Shown here: piece by piece, positions 26,061 to 35,300 of the stretch | Layout of the letters: each line of letters begins with the position of its first letter | Position numbering within the stretch: the stretch's first letter is position 1 | From: Cupriavidus taiwanensis | GTDB lineage: Bacteria; Pseudomonadota; Gammaproteobacteria; Burkholderiales; Burkholderiaceae | NCBI RefSeq assembly: GCF_900249755.1 | Contig: NZ_LT976854.1 | Location: 746,574 to 810,573, forward strand | Direction of reading: 5' to 3' | DNA length: 64,000 nucleotides | Translations under genes and position numbers: made by a program | Notes under the pieces: generated by a model | What the model saw: the letters and a program-made list of their open reading frames with translations, nothing else | What the model was told of the DNA's origin: nothing | Databases searched by the model: none

Positions 26061-26933
26061 TCAGAATTCGTAGTTGACCGACAGGTCGAACACCGCGTTG
26101 GTCCGCTTGCGCGTGATGGGGCTGTCGGCCGCATCGCCCGCCAGTTGCGACACGGCCACGTCCGAGCTGGCAAACCAGTGTTTGGCGAAGTACCACACCG
26201 AGGTCACGCCGAAGCCGTATGACTTGATCCCGCCGCGCGCGTGGTACTGCGGCCGGCCGGCGCGCGCCTGCGCGGCGCTGACGCCGTACCAGGCGTTCAT
26301 GTAGCGCGAGTCGGCCAGCGTGACGGTGGGGCCGGCGAACCAGAAGAATCGTTCGGAGCTGCCGGGCAGCGGCATGTAGGCGCCGATGTCGCCGATCCAG
26401 CCGTCGCTGCCGCCCAGGCTGCGGCGCGCATCGATGCGCAGCACCAGCGGCAATGCCTTCGAGACCGCGTATTCGGCGAACAGCTTGCCTTCCGGCGCCG
26501 GGTTGATATTGCCCATGCCGTCCAGGTGCGGCGAGTCGTTTTGCCCGCGCCGGCCCAGGTTGTAGGTCAGCGCGATGCCCGCGCGCCAGTTCTTGCCGCG
26601 CAGCACGTTCACGCCGAGCCCTTCGCCGATCGACGCGAAGGCCAGGTCGCGGTAGCGGATATCGATGCTGGGGCCGCCGACCACGATGTACTCGGACGAG
26701 CCGTCGTAGCGCGGCCGCAGCATCGCCGCGGCGCCAAGGCGGACCTGCCAGTCGGGGATGTCGTCGACGAACAGCTTCTGCAGCGGAATGCCGGCGGAGA
26801 ACTGCCATTCGGCCAGCGGTGCCGGCGTCTGGGCGCTGGTCAGGCCCGGCGCCAGCGCCGCGCCGGCGGCCAGCAGCAGCGCGATGCACGAGTACGGACG
26901 CGGTGGAATTCGCTCGGTCACGGCAGCCTCCAT
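26061..26933 (-). CDS. MipA/OmpV-family outer-membrane protein
   Basis: About 290 residues. The N-terminus has a signal sequence with hydrophobic SCIALLLAAGAALAPGLTSA. The mature part is a beta-barrel of the MipA/OmpV family, with the GSSEYIVVGGPSIDIRYRD and GVSAAQARAGRPQYHARGGIKSYGFGVTSVWYF segments and an aromatic C-terminus (VNYEF) for BAM recognition. Family members act as murein-synthesis scaffolds or porin-like proteins. The start is uncertain because no clear ribosome-binding site precedes 26933; 26984 is an alternative. It lies 132 bases downstream of the aldehyde oxidoreductase genes on the same strand. Confidence 0.85.
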   Translation of the reverse strand: MEAAVTERIPPRPYSCIALLLAAGAALAPGLTSAQTPAPLAEWQFSAGIPLQKLFVDDIPDWQVRLGAAAMLRPRYDGSSEYIVVGGPSIDIRYRDLAFASIGEGLGVNVLRGKNWRAGIALTYNLGRRGQNDSPHLDGMGNINPAPEGKLFAEYAVSKALPLVLRIDARRSLGGSDGWIGDIGAYMPLPGSSERFFWFAGPTVTLADSRYMNAWYGVSAAQARAGRPQYHARGGIKSYGFGVTSVWYFAKHWFASSDVAVSQLAGDAADSPITRKRTNAVFDLSVNYEF

Positions 26934-27065
26934 GCCCGCACGGCGGGCAGTCAGGTTGCGGGCGCGGGAGCCCGTGGGCGACATCTTTCCACCGGATCGC
27001 GGCCGGCGCAACTGGCGCGGCCCGCGTGGATGCCTGTGGGGTCTCGCCCGGTGCCGGGACGGCGT

Positions 27066-29273
27066 TCAGTCGAGCAGCTTGTCCAGCGTGATCGGCAGGT
27101 CGCGCACGCGCCGGCCGGTGGCGTGGTACACGGCATTGGCAATGGCCGCGGCCACGCCGACGATGCCGATCTCGCCGATGCCCTTGGTGCCGAGCGCGTT
27201 GATATGCGGATCGTCCTCGTCCACCACGTTGACGTCGATGGTGCCGATGTCGGCATTGACCGGCACGTGGTACTCGGCCAGGTTGGCGTTGGCGACTCGC
27301 CCGGTGGCCAGGTCCAGCTCGGTCTTCTCGTGCAGCGCCATGCCGATGCCCCAGACAATGCCGCCCATCAGCTGGCTGTGCGCGGTCTTGCGGTTCAGCA
27401 GCCGGCCGGCGCCGTAGCTGGCAACGACGCGGTGGACGCGGACCTCGCCCAGCACGGGGTCGACGCGGACTTCGGCAAAGACGGCGCCGAAGGCGTGCAT
27501 GGCGTACGCCTGGCGCTCCTTGCCGGGCCGGGTGCTGGCGCGCGCTTCGATCGCGCGGCCGCCTGCGCGTGTGATCGGCGCGGACATGGGCTCGCGCTGC
27601 GCCGGATCCGAGCGGCGTTGCAGCCAGCCATCGACAATCTCCACGTCTTCCACCGGCGCGCCGGCGAGCGGCGAGGCGCTGTCGGCCACGGCCTGGCGGA
27701 TCAGGCGCAATCGTGCGGCTTCGGCCGCCTGCTGCACGGCGGGCGCGACGCTGGCCACCGACTGCGAGCCGCCCGACACCGGGGCCTCGGGGAAGGCGGT
27801 GTCGCCCAGTTCCAGGCGCACGCGCGCCGGCGGCAGGCCCAGCGCATCGGCGGCGACCTGCGTCATCACCGTGTAGGTGCCGGTGCCGAGGTCTTGCGAG
27901 CCGGTCCGTACCAGCGCCGTGCCGTCCGGCAGCAGGCGCACCATCGCGCTGGCCGGCGAGCGGTAGGTGGGGTAGGTGGCGGTGGCCATGCCCAGGCCCA
28001 CCAGCTTGCCGTCGGCGTGCATCGAGCGCGGGGCGGGATTGCGCTGCGCCCAGCCGAAGCGCTCGGCGGCGTCGCGATAGCATTCGCGCAGCGACTTGCT
28101 CGAGAACGGCAACTGCTTGTCCGGATCGGTGTCGGCGTGGTTGCGCAGGCGCAGCGCCACCGGGTCGACGCCCAGCCGTTGCGCCAGTTCGTCGAGCGAG
28201 CATTCCAGCGCGAAGCTGCCGGGCGCTTCGCCAGGCGCGCGCATGAACGTGGGCGTGCCGATGTCCAGTTCCACCAGCCGGTGGCTGGTCTGCACGTTGG
28301 CGCAGGCGTAAAGCCGGCGCGTGATCAGCGCGGCGGATTCCAGCCATTCCTCGATCGCGGCCGTGCCTGCGGTCACGTCATGGCGCAGGGCGCGCAGCGC
28401 CCCATCCGTGGCCGCTGCCGCGATCATGTGCTGCTCGGTCAGCGGCCGCGCGCCCACCGGGCCGAACATCTGGGTCCGTTCCACCACCAGCTTGACGGGC
28501 CGGCTGACCTGCCGCGCCGCCATCGCGGCCAGCACCACGTGCGACCACATCGAGCCCTTGCAGCCAAAGCCGCCGCCCACGTAAGGGCAGATCACGCGCA
28601 CCTTGTCCGCGGGCAGGCCGAATGCAGCCGCGGCGGCCTTGCGCACGCCGGTGACGTATTGCGTCGAGTCGTACAGCGTGAGCTGGTCGCCGTCCCAGGC
28701 GGCGATGGTGGCATGCGGCTCCATCGGGTTGTGGTTTTCCATCGGCGTGGTGTAGACCGCGTCGATCACGGCGGCGGCGCCGCGCAGGCCGGCGTCGGGG
28801 TCGCCGCGGCGGCTGTCGGCCGAGCCGTCTTCGTCCGGCTTGCGCGCATGCGCGCGGGCCTGCGCAAAGTCCAGCACGGCATCAGCCGGGCGGTATTGCA
28901 CCGGCAGGCAGCGGGCGGCGTCGCGCGCTTGTTCCAGCGTATCGGCCACCACCACGGCGATGGGCTGGTTGTTGTAGCGGACCGCGGCGTCCTGCAGCAG
29001 GCTCATGGCGTGGCCGGCGGTGGGGATGTCGGCAGCTGCCTTGCCGCCCCTGGGCAGGTGCGGGGCGTTGAACGGCGTCAGCACCAGCCGCACGCCCGGC
29101 ATGCGCTGGCACGCGTCGGCATCGATGGCGACGATCTCGCCGCGGGCGATGGTGCTGGTCACCATCACCGCATGGACCAGCCCCGGCAGCGTGTGGTCGG
29201 CGGTGTAGCGGGCGCGGCCGGTGACCTTGGGGATGCCGTCGACGCGGTCGAGCGGGCTGCCGGTGACGCTCAT
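27066..29273 (-). CDS. paoC: Molybdopterin-binding subunit of a PaoABC-type aldehyde oxidoreductase
   Basis: A 735-residue large subunit of the xanthine oxidase family. It begins with the conserved DRVDGIPKVTGRARYTADH and carries YVGGGFGCKG near the Mo site and the C-terminal GTKGIGEIGIVGVAAAIANA, whose Glu is the catalytic base. It binds the molybdenum cofactor and oxidises aldehydes or N-heterocycles. Its ATG overlaps the FAD-subunit stop by 4 bases. The order 2Fe-2S, FAD, Mo subunit matches E. coli paoABC (yagTSR). No PaoD/XdhC maturation gene follows, so insertion of sulphurated cofactor must be encoded elsewhere. Confidence 0.93.
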   Translation of the reverse strand: MSVTGSPLDRVDGIPKVTGRARYTADHTLPGLVHAVMVTSTIARGEIVAIDADACQRMPGVRLVLTPFNAPHLPRGGKAAADIPTAGHAMSLLQDAAVRYNNQPIAVVVADTLEQARDAARCLPVQYRPADAVLDFAQARAHARKPDEDGSADSRRGDPDAGLRGAAAVIDAVYTTPMENHNPMEPHATIAAWDGDQLTLYDSTQYVTGVRKAAAAAFGLPADKVRVICPYVGGGFGCKGSMWSHVVLAAMAARQVSRPVKLVVERTQMFGPVGARPLTEQHMIAAAATDGALRALRHDVTAGTAAIEEWLESAALITRRLYACANVQTSHRLVELDIGTPTFMRAPGEAPGSFALECSLDELAQRLGVDPVALRLRNHADTDPDKQLPFSSKSLRECYRDAAERFGWAQRNPAPRSMHADGKLVGLGMATATYPTYRSPASAMVRLLPDGTALVRTGSQDLGTGTYTVMTQVAADALGLPPARVRLELGDTAFPEAPVSGGSQSVASVAPAVQQAAEAARLRLIRQAVADSASPLAGAPVEDVEIVDGWLQRRSDPAQREPMSAPITRAGGRAIEARASTRPGKERQAYAMHAFGAVFAEVRVDPVLGEVRVHRVVASYGAGRLLNRKTAHSQLMGGIVWGIGMALHEKTELDLATGRVANANLAEYHVPVNADIGTIDVNVVDEDDPHINALGTKGIGEIGIVGVAAAIANAVYHATGRRVRDLPITLDKLLD

Positions 29274-30268
29274 GTCTGGGCTCCTTGCGCGCGGCTGGCC
29301 ACTTGCAGCGCGAGTGCGACGGCACGCTGCGCCAGGCCGATCTTGAACGCGTTGTGCGCATGCGGCTGCGCGCCGTCGAGCAGCAGCCGCGCCGCGTCCG
29401 CCGCGCTGTGCGCGCTCAGCGGGCGGCCCGCCAGGACCCGTTCCGCGGCGGGCACGCGCCACGGCTTGTGCGCCACGCCGCCCAGTGCCAGCCGGGCGCT
29501 GCGCACGTTGTTGCCGTCGAGGTCTAGCGCCGCCGCGACCGAGACCAGCGCGAAGGCAAAGCTGGAGCGGTCACGCACCTTCAGGTAGTGCGCGTGCGCG
29601 GCATAAGGCGAAGGCGGCAGGTCGATGGCGACGATCAGCTCGCCGGGCGCGAGCATGGTGTCGCATTGCGGGGTGTTGCCGGGCAGGCGGTGGAAGTCGG
29701 CGATCGGGATGCGGCGCTCGCCGGTGCCGGCGCGCACAACGATCACGGCCTCGAGCGCGGCCAGCGCCACGCACATGTCGGACGGATGCACGGCGATGCA
29801 ATGCTCGCTCGCGCCCAGGATGGCGTGGATGCGGTTGATGCCGTCGCGCGCGCCGCAGCCCGAGCCGGGCTTGCGCTTGTTGCAGGCCGGGAAGCCCAGG
29901 TCGTAGAAGTAATGGCAGCGGGTGCGCTGCAGCAGGTTGCCGCCCACCGTCGCCATATTGCGCAGTTGCCCCGAGGCGCCCGACAGCAGCGCCTGCGCCA
30001 GCAGCGGATAGCGCTCGCGCACCAGCGCGTGGTTGGCCGCATCGGTGTTGCTGACCATCGCGCCCAGGCGCAGGCCGCCATCGGGCAGCGCCGCGACCTG
30101 CGCCAGCGGCAGCCGGCTGACGTCGACCAGCAGCCGCGGCGTTTCCACGCCGGCCTTGACCAGGTCCAGCAGGTTGGTGCCGCCGGCCACATAGCGCGCG
30201 CCCGGCTGGCTCCCCAGGCGCACGGCCTCGTCGACCGAATCCGGCCGTTCATAAGCGAAAGGATTCAT
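29270..30268 (-). CDS. paoB: FAD-binding subunit of aldehyde oxidoreductase with extra [4Fe-4S] loop
   Basis: A 332-residue FAD subunit. It starts MNPFAYERPDSVDEAV and has AGGTNLLDLVK and RNMATVGGNLLQRTRC for FAD binding. In the middle (about 120-165) four cysteines are spaced C-x11-C-N-K-R-x5-C and then, after HAILG, another C. This is the loop that binds a [4Fe-4S] cluster in PaoB and 4-hydroxybenzoyl-CoA reductase beta subunits and is missing in ordinary xanthine dehydrogenases. It lies 8 bases after the 2Fe-2S subunit gene and overlaps the Mo-subunit gene. Confidence 0.92.
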   Translation of the reverse strand: MNPFAYERPDSVDEAVRLGSQPGARYVAGGTNLLDLVKAGVETPRLLVDVSRLPLAQVAALPDGGLRLGAMVSNTDAANHALVRERYPLLAQALLSGASGQLRNMATVGGNLLQRTRCHYFYDLGFPACNKRKPGSGCGARDGINRIHAILGASEHCIAVHPSDMCVALAALEAVIVVRAGTGERRIPIADFHRLPGNTPQCDTMLAPGELIVAIDLPPSPYAAHAHYLKVRDRSSFAFALVSVAAALDLDGNNVRSARLALGGVAHKPWRVPAAERVLAGRPLSAHSAADAARLLLDGAQPHAHNAFKIGLAQRAVALALQVASRAQGAQT

Positions 30269-30276
30269 GGCCAGCC

Positions 30277-30849
30277 TTAGCTGCCGCCGCCCGCGCCGCA
30301 AGCCTCGCGCACCGCGGCAACGATATTGGGATAGGCGCCGCAGCGGCACAGGTTGCCGCTCATGCGCTCGCGGATTTCATCGTCGGTGAGGGGCAGCGCG
30401 GCAGCGTCCAGCGGCCGCACCGCGCTGGCATGGCCGGCCTGCGCCTCGGCCAGCATGCCCACCGCCGAGCAGATCTGGCCCGGGGTGCAGAAGCCGCATT
30501 GCAGCGCATCGTGGGTGACGAAGGCCTGCTGCATGGGGTGCAGCGCGTCGCCGCTGGCCAGGCCTTCGATGGTGGTGATCTCACGGCCTTCCTGCATCAC
30601 CGCGAGCGTCAGGCAGGCGTTGATGCGGCGGCCGTCGACCAGCACGGTGCAGGCGCCGCACTGGCCGCGGTCGCAGCCTTTCTTGGCGCCGGTCAGCTGC
30701 AGCACTTCGCGCAGCGCGTCGAGCAGCGTGCAGCGCGGTTCCAGTTGCAGCGTGCATGAGTTGCCGTTGACGTGGAGCGTCACCGCACGCGCGGCGGCGC
30801 CGGGCGGGGCGGTGGTGTTGCAATGGGCCGGAACGTTGTCTTCGGACAT
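30277..30849 (-). CDS. paoA: [2Fe-2S] subunit of aldehyde oxidoreductase
   Basis: A 190-residue iron-sulfur subunit. The plant-type ferredoxin domain has GCDRGQCGACTVLVDG followed by a fourth Cys in INACLTL. The helical domain holds the second cluster with QCGFCTPGQ and NLCRCGAYPNI. It transfers electrons from the Mo site to FAD. It is the first gene of the three-gene unit, and its ATG at 30849 precedes SEDNVPAHCN. Unlike E. coli PaoA no clear Tat signal is visible, so a cytoplasmic enzyme is more likely. About 190 bases before it hold the promoter and the tyrB terminator. Confidence 0.93.
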   Translation of the reverse strand: MSEDNVPAHCNTTAPPGAAARAVTLHVNGNSCTLQLEPRCTLLDALREVLQLTGAKKGCDRGQCGACTVLVDGRRINACLTLAVMQEGREITTIEGLASGDALHPMQQAFVTHDALQCGFCTPGQICSAVGMLAEAQAGHASAVRPLDAAALPLTDDEIRERMSGNLCRCGAYPNIVAAVREACGAGGGS

Positions 30850-31040
30850 GGGCGAGCCTTCGGTCTGGGTCCCGGCGCGCCAGCGGGCGGTGCCGGGAAT
30901 ACCGGAAGGCTGCAAGTTCAGTGCCGGGCAGCGCCCCGGGCCCTGGCGCCGCGCGTGGCGCGGCAACGCGGCGCGGCAAGCGTCAAAAACGCCACGCGGT
31001 GCGTGTAGAAATTACGCTGGCCGCAATGTGGCGCAGCCAA

Positions 31041-31064
31041 TAAAAACGGCGCCCGAAGGCGCCG
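31041..31064 (-). terminator. Rho-independent terminator after tyrB
   Basis: Reading the minus strand, CGGCGCC-TTCG-GGCGCCG (7-bp stem, UUCG tetraloop) is followed by TTTTTA. It lies 25 bases beyond the tyrB stop codon. This is the clearest intrinsic terminator in the window and ends the aromatic amino acid transcript. Confidence 0.88.
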
Positions 31065-31088
31065 CGATGAGGCGGTGTGGGACCAGGT

Positions 31089-32285
31089 TCAGCTCTTCAG
31101 CACGCTGCCGATGGCCTTGGCCACGATGCCGACATTGCGCTCGTTCAGCCCGGCCACGCACATGCGGCCCGAGCGCAGCAGGTACACGCCGTGCTGTTCG
31201 CGCAGGCGCTCGGCCTGATCGGCGCTGAGGCCGGTGTAGGTGAACATGCCGCGCTGGGTCAGGTAGCGCGACAGCGCCTCGCCGCTGACATGGTCGCGCA
31301 GGTGGTGGTGGATGGCCTCGCGCATGCGCGCGATGCGGCCGCACATCTGGGCCAGTTCCTGTTCCCACAGCTGGCGCAGCTCGGGCGTGGTCAGCACTTT
31401 CGCCACCACGCGCGCGCCGTGCGTGGGCGGGTTGCTGTAGTTGGCGCGCACCGCGCCGGTCAACTGGCCCAGCACGTTGGACGCCTCGGCCGCGGTGTTG
31501 CAGAACACGCTCAGGCCGCCGCAGCGCTCGCCGTACAGTGAGAAGTTCTTCGAGAACGAGTTGGCCACCAGGCACGGCACCTCCTGCGCGACCAGTTCGC
31601 GGATGGCGAAGGCGTCGTCTTCCAGGCCGGCGCCAAAGCCCTGGTAGGCCATGTCGACGAACGGCAGCAGCTGGTTGGCCTTGAGCAGCGCGATCAGCTG
31701 GCGCCACTGGTCCTGGTTCAGGTCCACGCCGGTCGGGTTGTGGCAGCAGGCATGCAGCAGCACGATGCTGCCGGCCGGGATGGCGCGCAGCGCGTCGATC
31801 ATGGCGTCGAATTTCAGGCCGCCGGTGGCGTCGTCATAGTACGGGTAGGTATTGACGGTGAAGCCGGCGCGCTCGAACACCACGCGGTGGTTTTCCCAGC
31901 TGGGGTCGCTGATCCACACCTGCGCCTGCGGATAGTAGCGCTTGAGGAAATCGGCGCCCACGCGCAGCGCGCCCGAGCCGCCCAGCGTCTGCAGCGTGGC
32001 GATGCGGCCGGCGGCGCGCGCCGGCGAATCCTCGCCGAACACCAGTGCCTGCACCGCGTTGCGGTAGGCCACCAGGCCCGACATCGGCAGGTAGGGGCGC
32101 GGGCCCATGTCGGCCAGCAGCGCGGCCTCGGCCTGCGCCACGGCCTGCATCACCGGCAGGCGGCCTTCGTCGTCAAAGTAGATGCCGATGCTGAGGTTGA
32201 CCTTGTCGGTGCGCGGGTCGCGCTGGAAGTCCTCGTTGAGCGAGAGGATCGGATCGCCGGGAAAGGCCTCGATGTGTGCGAACAT
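31089..32285 (-). CDS. tyrB: Aromatic amino acid aminotransferase
   Basis: A 398-residue class I aminotransferase of the AspC/TyrB group. It starts MFAHIEAFPGDPILSLNEDF with KVNLSIGIYFDDEG. It carries the HACCHNPTGVDL segment and the PLP lysine in NSFSKNFSLYGER (near 247), and ends with arginine-containing GRMCVAGLNERNV. It converts tyrosine or phenylalanine with 2-oxoglutarate to the arylpyruvates. Downstream of hpd and an aromatic amino acid permease on the same strand, it supplies 4-hydroxyphenylpyruvate for Hpd. Confidence 0.93.
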   Translation of the reverse strand: MFAHIEAFPGDPILSLNEDFQRDPRTDKVNLSIGIYFDDEGRLPVMQAVAQAEAALLADMGPRPYLPMSGLVAYRNAVQALVFGEDSPARAAGRIATLQTLGGSGALRVGADFLKRYYPQAQVWISDPSWENHRVVFERAGFTVNTYPYYDDATGGLKFDAMIDALRAIPAGSIVLLHACCHNPTGVDLNQDQWRQLIALLKANQLLPFVDMAYQGFGAGLEDDAFAIRELVAQEVPCLVANSFSKNFSLYGERCGGLSVFCNTAAEASNVLGQLTGAVRANYSNPPTHGARVVAKVLTTPELRQLWEQELAQMCGRIARMREAIHHHLRDHVSGEALSRYLTQRGMFTYTGLSADQAERLREQHGVYLLRSGRMCVAGLNERNVGIVAKAIGSVLKS

Positions 32286-32403
32286 GGGATGCGATGGAGT
32301 TGGGTCGGGGGGCAGCTGTCGCGGCGCAGGGGCCGGGCAGCGTGGAATCAGCGTGGATTTTAACCGGCGGCGCCCGCAGCCTGGCGGGCGCCGCCCGGCC
32401 GGG

Positions 32404-33798
32404 TCAGCGCAGCTGCTGCGCGGCCACGCCGGCCTGCAGCGCGGCGCCGGCCTTCTTCTGGCGCACCAGGTAGCTCACGCCGAGTACCGCCAGCCACACC
32501 GGGATCAGGTACACCGAGAGGCGCAGGCCTTCGGTCAGGTACATCACCACCAGGATGCCGGCCAGGAACACCAGGCACAGGTAGTTGGTCAGCGGATAGC
32601 CCCAGCTCTGGAACGCCGTGGCCTGGCCGGCGCGGCGCTTGTCGGCACGGAATTTCAGGTGGATCAGGCTGATCATGGCCCAGTTGATGATCAGCGCCGA
32701 CACCACCAGCCCCATCAGCAGCTCGAAGGCCTTGCCCGGCATGAAGTAGTTGATCACCACGCACGCCGCGGTGGCCACCGCCGAGAACGCCAGTGCGGTC
32801 AGCGGGATGCCGCGCTGGTTGACCTTGAGCAGCGCCCTGGGCGCGTTGCCTTGTTTGGCCAGGCCGTACAGCATGCGGCTGTTGCAGTACACGCCGCTGT
32901 TGTAGACCGACAGCGCCGCGGTCAGCACCACCACGTTCAGCACGTTGGCGACCCAGTTGCTGTTCAGCGCGTGGAAGATCAGCACGAACGGGCTGCCGCC
33001 GGTGACCACGTTCTCCCACGGGTACAGCGACAGCAGCACCGCCAGCGCGCCCACGTAGAAGATCAGGATGCGGTAGATCACCTGGTTGGTCGCCTTGGGG
33101 ATGGTCTTCTCGGGCGAATCCGCCTCGGCCGCGGTGATGCCCACCAGCTCCAGCCCGCCGAACGAGAACATGATCACCGCCATGGCCATCACCAGGCCGC
33201 CCATGCCGTTGGGGAAGAAGCCGCCGTGCTGCCACAGGTTGGCCACGCTAGCCTGCGGCCCGGCATTGCCGGACATCAGCAGGTAGCCGCCGAAGCCGAT
33301 CATGCCGATGATCGCCGCGACCTTGATGATCGAGAACCAGAATTCCATCTCGCCGAAGGACTTCACGCTGGCCAGGTTGATCGCGTTGATGATGACGAAG
33401 AACGCCAGCGCCGAGACCCAGGTGGGAATCTCCGGCCACCAGTACTGCACGTAGATGCCGACCGCCGACAGCTCGGCCATGCTCACCAGGATATACAGCA
33501 CCCAGTAGTTCCACCCCGACAGGAAGCCGGCGAAGTGGCCGCAGTACTTGTCGGCAAAATAGCTGAACGAGCCGGCGACGGGCTCGTCGACCACCATCTC
33601 GCCGAGCTGGCGCATGATGAAGAACGCCACGATGCCGGCGATCGCATAGCCCAGCAGGACCGAGGGCCCCGCCATCTTGATGGTCTGGGCGATGCCCAGG
33701 AAAAGTCCGGTGCCGATGGCGCCACCGAGGGCGATCAGCTGGATATGCCGGTTCTTCAGCCCGCGCTTGAGCGTGCCGTCGTTGTTGCTGGAATGCAT
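32404..33798 (-). CDS. Amino acid permease (AroP/PheP-like, APC superfamily)
   Basis: A 464-residue inner-membrane permease with about 12 hydrophobic segments. The amino acid transporter signature is LKNRHIQLIALGGAIGTGLFLG at the first helix, followed by GEMVVDEPVAGSFSYFADKY. The context between hpd and tyrB suggests uptake of tyrosine or phenylalanine, but proline- or histidine-type relatives look similar. It is separated from hpd by about 185 bases and from tyrB by about 118, so internal promoters are possible. Confidence 0.9.
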   Translation of the reverse strand: MHSSNNDGTLKRGLKNRHIQLIALGGAIGTGLFLGIAQTIKMAGPSVLLGYAIAGIVAFFIMRQLGEMVVDEPVAGSFSYFADKYCGHFAGFLSGWNYWVLYILVSMAELSAVGIYVQYWWPEIPTWVSALAFFVIINAINLASVKSFGEMEFWFSIIKVAAIIGMIGFGGYLLMSGNAGPQASVANLWQHGGFFPNGMGGLVMAMAVIMFSFGGLELVGITAAEADSPEKTIPKATNQVIYRILIFYVGALAVLLSLYPWENVVTGGSPFVLIFHALNSNWVANVLNVVVLTAALSVYNSGVYCNSRMLYGLAKQGNAPRALLKVNQRGIPLTALAFSAVATAACVVINYFMPGKAFELLMGLVVSALIINWAMISLIHLKFRADKRRAGQATAFQSWGYPLTNYLCLVFLAGILVVMYLTEGLRLSVYLIPVWLAVLGVSYLVRQKKAGAALQAGVAAQQLR

Positions 33799-33983
33799 GC
33801 AGTGTTTCCTCTACCCATTCTCATGGAATGCGGGCCCGCGTCTCTGGCTTTTGTCGGAGTCGGACGCTTGGGCCTGGGGGTCGTCCACCGCCCGCGCGGC
33901 AGGGTGACTGCCGCGCCGCGGTGTGCGCGTTTCCGGAGCCGGCGCGCCGTCGAAGGCGGCCGGTCAGGGAAGGCCGAAGCCGG

Positions 33984-35063
33984 TCAGGCCTCGACCTTGA
34001 GCGTGCCGCGTTCGATCTGGTCGCGTTCCAGCGACTCGAACAGTGCCTTGAAGTTGCCTTCGCCGAAGCCTTCGTCGCCCTGGCGCTGGATGAACTCGAA
34101 GAAGACCGGGCCGAGCGCGGTCTTGGAGAAGATCTGCAGCAGCAGGCGGGGCTTGCCGCCTTCGGTGGTGCCGTCCAGCAGGATGCCGCGCGACTTCAGT
34201 TGCTCGACGGGCTGGCCGTGGCCGGGCAGGCGGGTGTCGAGCGCCTCGTAGTAGTAGTCGTTCGGTGCGGTCATCAGCGGCACGCCGGCCAGTTGCAGGC
34301 GGTCGATGACCTCGATCAGGTTGTCGGTCAGGAAGGCGATGTGCTGGATGCCCTCGCCGTTGAAGGCCATCAGGAACTCTTCGATCTGGCCGGCGCCCTT
34401 GGACGATTCCTCGTTCAGCGGAATGCGGATTTTACCATCGGGCGCGGTCATGGCCTTCGAGGCCAGGCCGGTGTACTCGCCCTGGATGTCGAAGTAGCGG
34501 ATTTCGCGGAAGTTGAACAACTTTTCGTAGAAATTGGCCCAATACGCCATGCGGCCACGGTAGACGTTGTGGGTCAGGTGGTCGATCAGCTTGAGGCCGT
34601 GGCCGACCGGGTGGCGGTCGACGCCTTCGATGAACTCGAAGTCGATGTCATAGATCGACTTGCCTTCCTCGAAGCGGTCGATCAGGTACAGCGGCGCGCC
34701 GCCGATGCCCTTGATCGCCGGCAGGCGCAGCTCCATCGGGCCGGTCGGGATCTCGACCGGCTGCGCGCCCAGTTCCAGCGCACGGGCATAGGCCTTGTGC
34801 GAATCCTTGACGCGGAAAGCCATGCCGCAGGCGCTGGGGCCGTGCTCGGCGGCAAAGTAGGCGGCGTGGCTGTGCGGCTCGCGGTTGACGATGAAGTTCA
34901 CTTCGCCCTGGCGGTACAGCACCACGTCCTTGGAACGGTGCTTTGCCACCAGCGTGAAGCCCATCTGCTCGAACAGCGGCTCAAGCAGGTTGGGGGTGGG
35001 CGAGGCGAATTCCACGAATTCGAAGCCCATCAGCTGCATCGGGTTGTCAAACAGGTCGGCCAT
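33984..35063 (-). CDS. hpd: 4-Hydroxyphenylpyruvate dioxygenase
   Basis: A 359-residue VOC-superfamily dioxygenase making homogentisate from 4-hydroxyphenylpyruvate with Fe(II) and O2. The three iron ligands are the His in KLIDHLTHNVYRG (near 165), the His in GIQHIAFLTDNL (near 242) and the Glu in GPVFFEFIQRQGDEGFGEGNF (near 322). Length and ending are typical of bacterial enzymes. It is the first gene of the tyrosine unit and divergent from an Lrp-type regulator. Homogentisate dioxygenase genes are not in the window. Confidence 0.96.
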   Translation of the reverse strand: MADLFDNPMQLMGFEFVEFASPTPNLLEPLFEQMGFTLVAKHRSKDVVLYRQGEVNFIVNREPHSHAAYFAAEHGPSACGMAFRVKDSHKAYARALELGAQPVEIPTGPMELRLPAIKGIGGAPLYLIDRFEEGKSIYDIDFEFIEGVDRHPVGHGLKLIDHLTHNVYRGRMAYWANFYEKLFNFREIRYFDIQGEYTGLASKAMTAPDGKIRIPLNEESSKGAGQIEEFLMAFNGEGIQHIAFLTDNLIEVIDRLQLAGVPLMTAPNDYYYEALDTRLPGHGQPVEQLKSRGILLDGTTEGGKPRLLLQIFSKTALGPVFFEFIQRQGDEGFGEGNFKALFESLERDQIERGTLKVEA

Positions 35064-35300
35064 GGCTTTCTCGGTAAGAACGTAGGGGCAGGAAATAATA
35101 TTGTGGCTTGAGCACTTGCTTGCGCAGTCGCGCCGGGGCCAGCCGGCTCGGCATCGGACCCATCATGGAACGGGTTTGCGGTGCGCTTGCCTGGGATGCA
35201 GTGTATATTCGGGCCGGCAAAATTGGATTTCGTAAAACAGGCAGGGAAACCCTAGATTATGAAATTTGATTGCTTGAATCACTGAAACGAGGAAACCGAA
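35064..35300. promoter_or_regulatory. Divergent regulatory region between hpd and the Lrp-type gene
   Basis: This 237-base spacer holds the start regions of both genes. It includes AT-rich stretches unusual for the window (around 35088-35100 and 35218-35275), suited to Lrp-type binding, which favours AT-rich degenerate sites. The Lrp-type gene has an AACGAGG ribosome-binding site close to its ATG. No single convincing palindrome was found. Confidence 0.5.

Noticed and set aside
26241..29588. A 1115-codon plus-strand frame opposite the molybdenum subunit
   Set aside because: The opposite strand holds an unmistakable oxidoreductase; this frame shows no domain and mirrors its codon bias.
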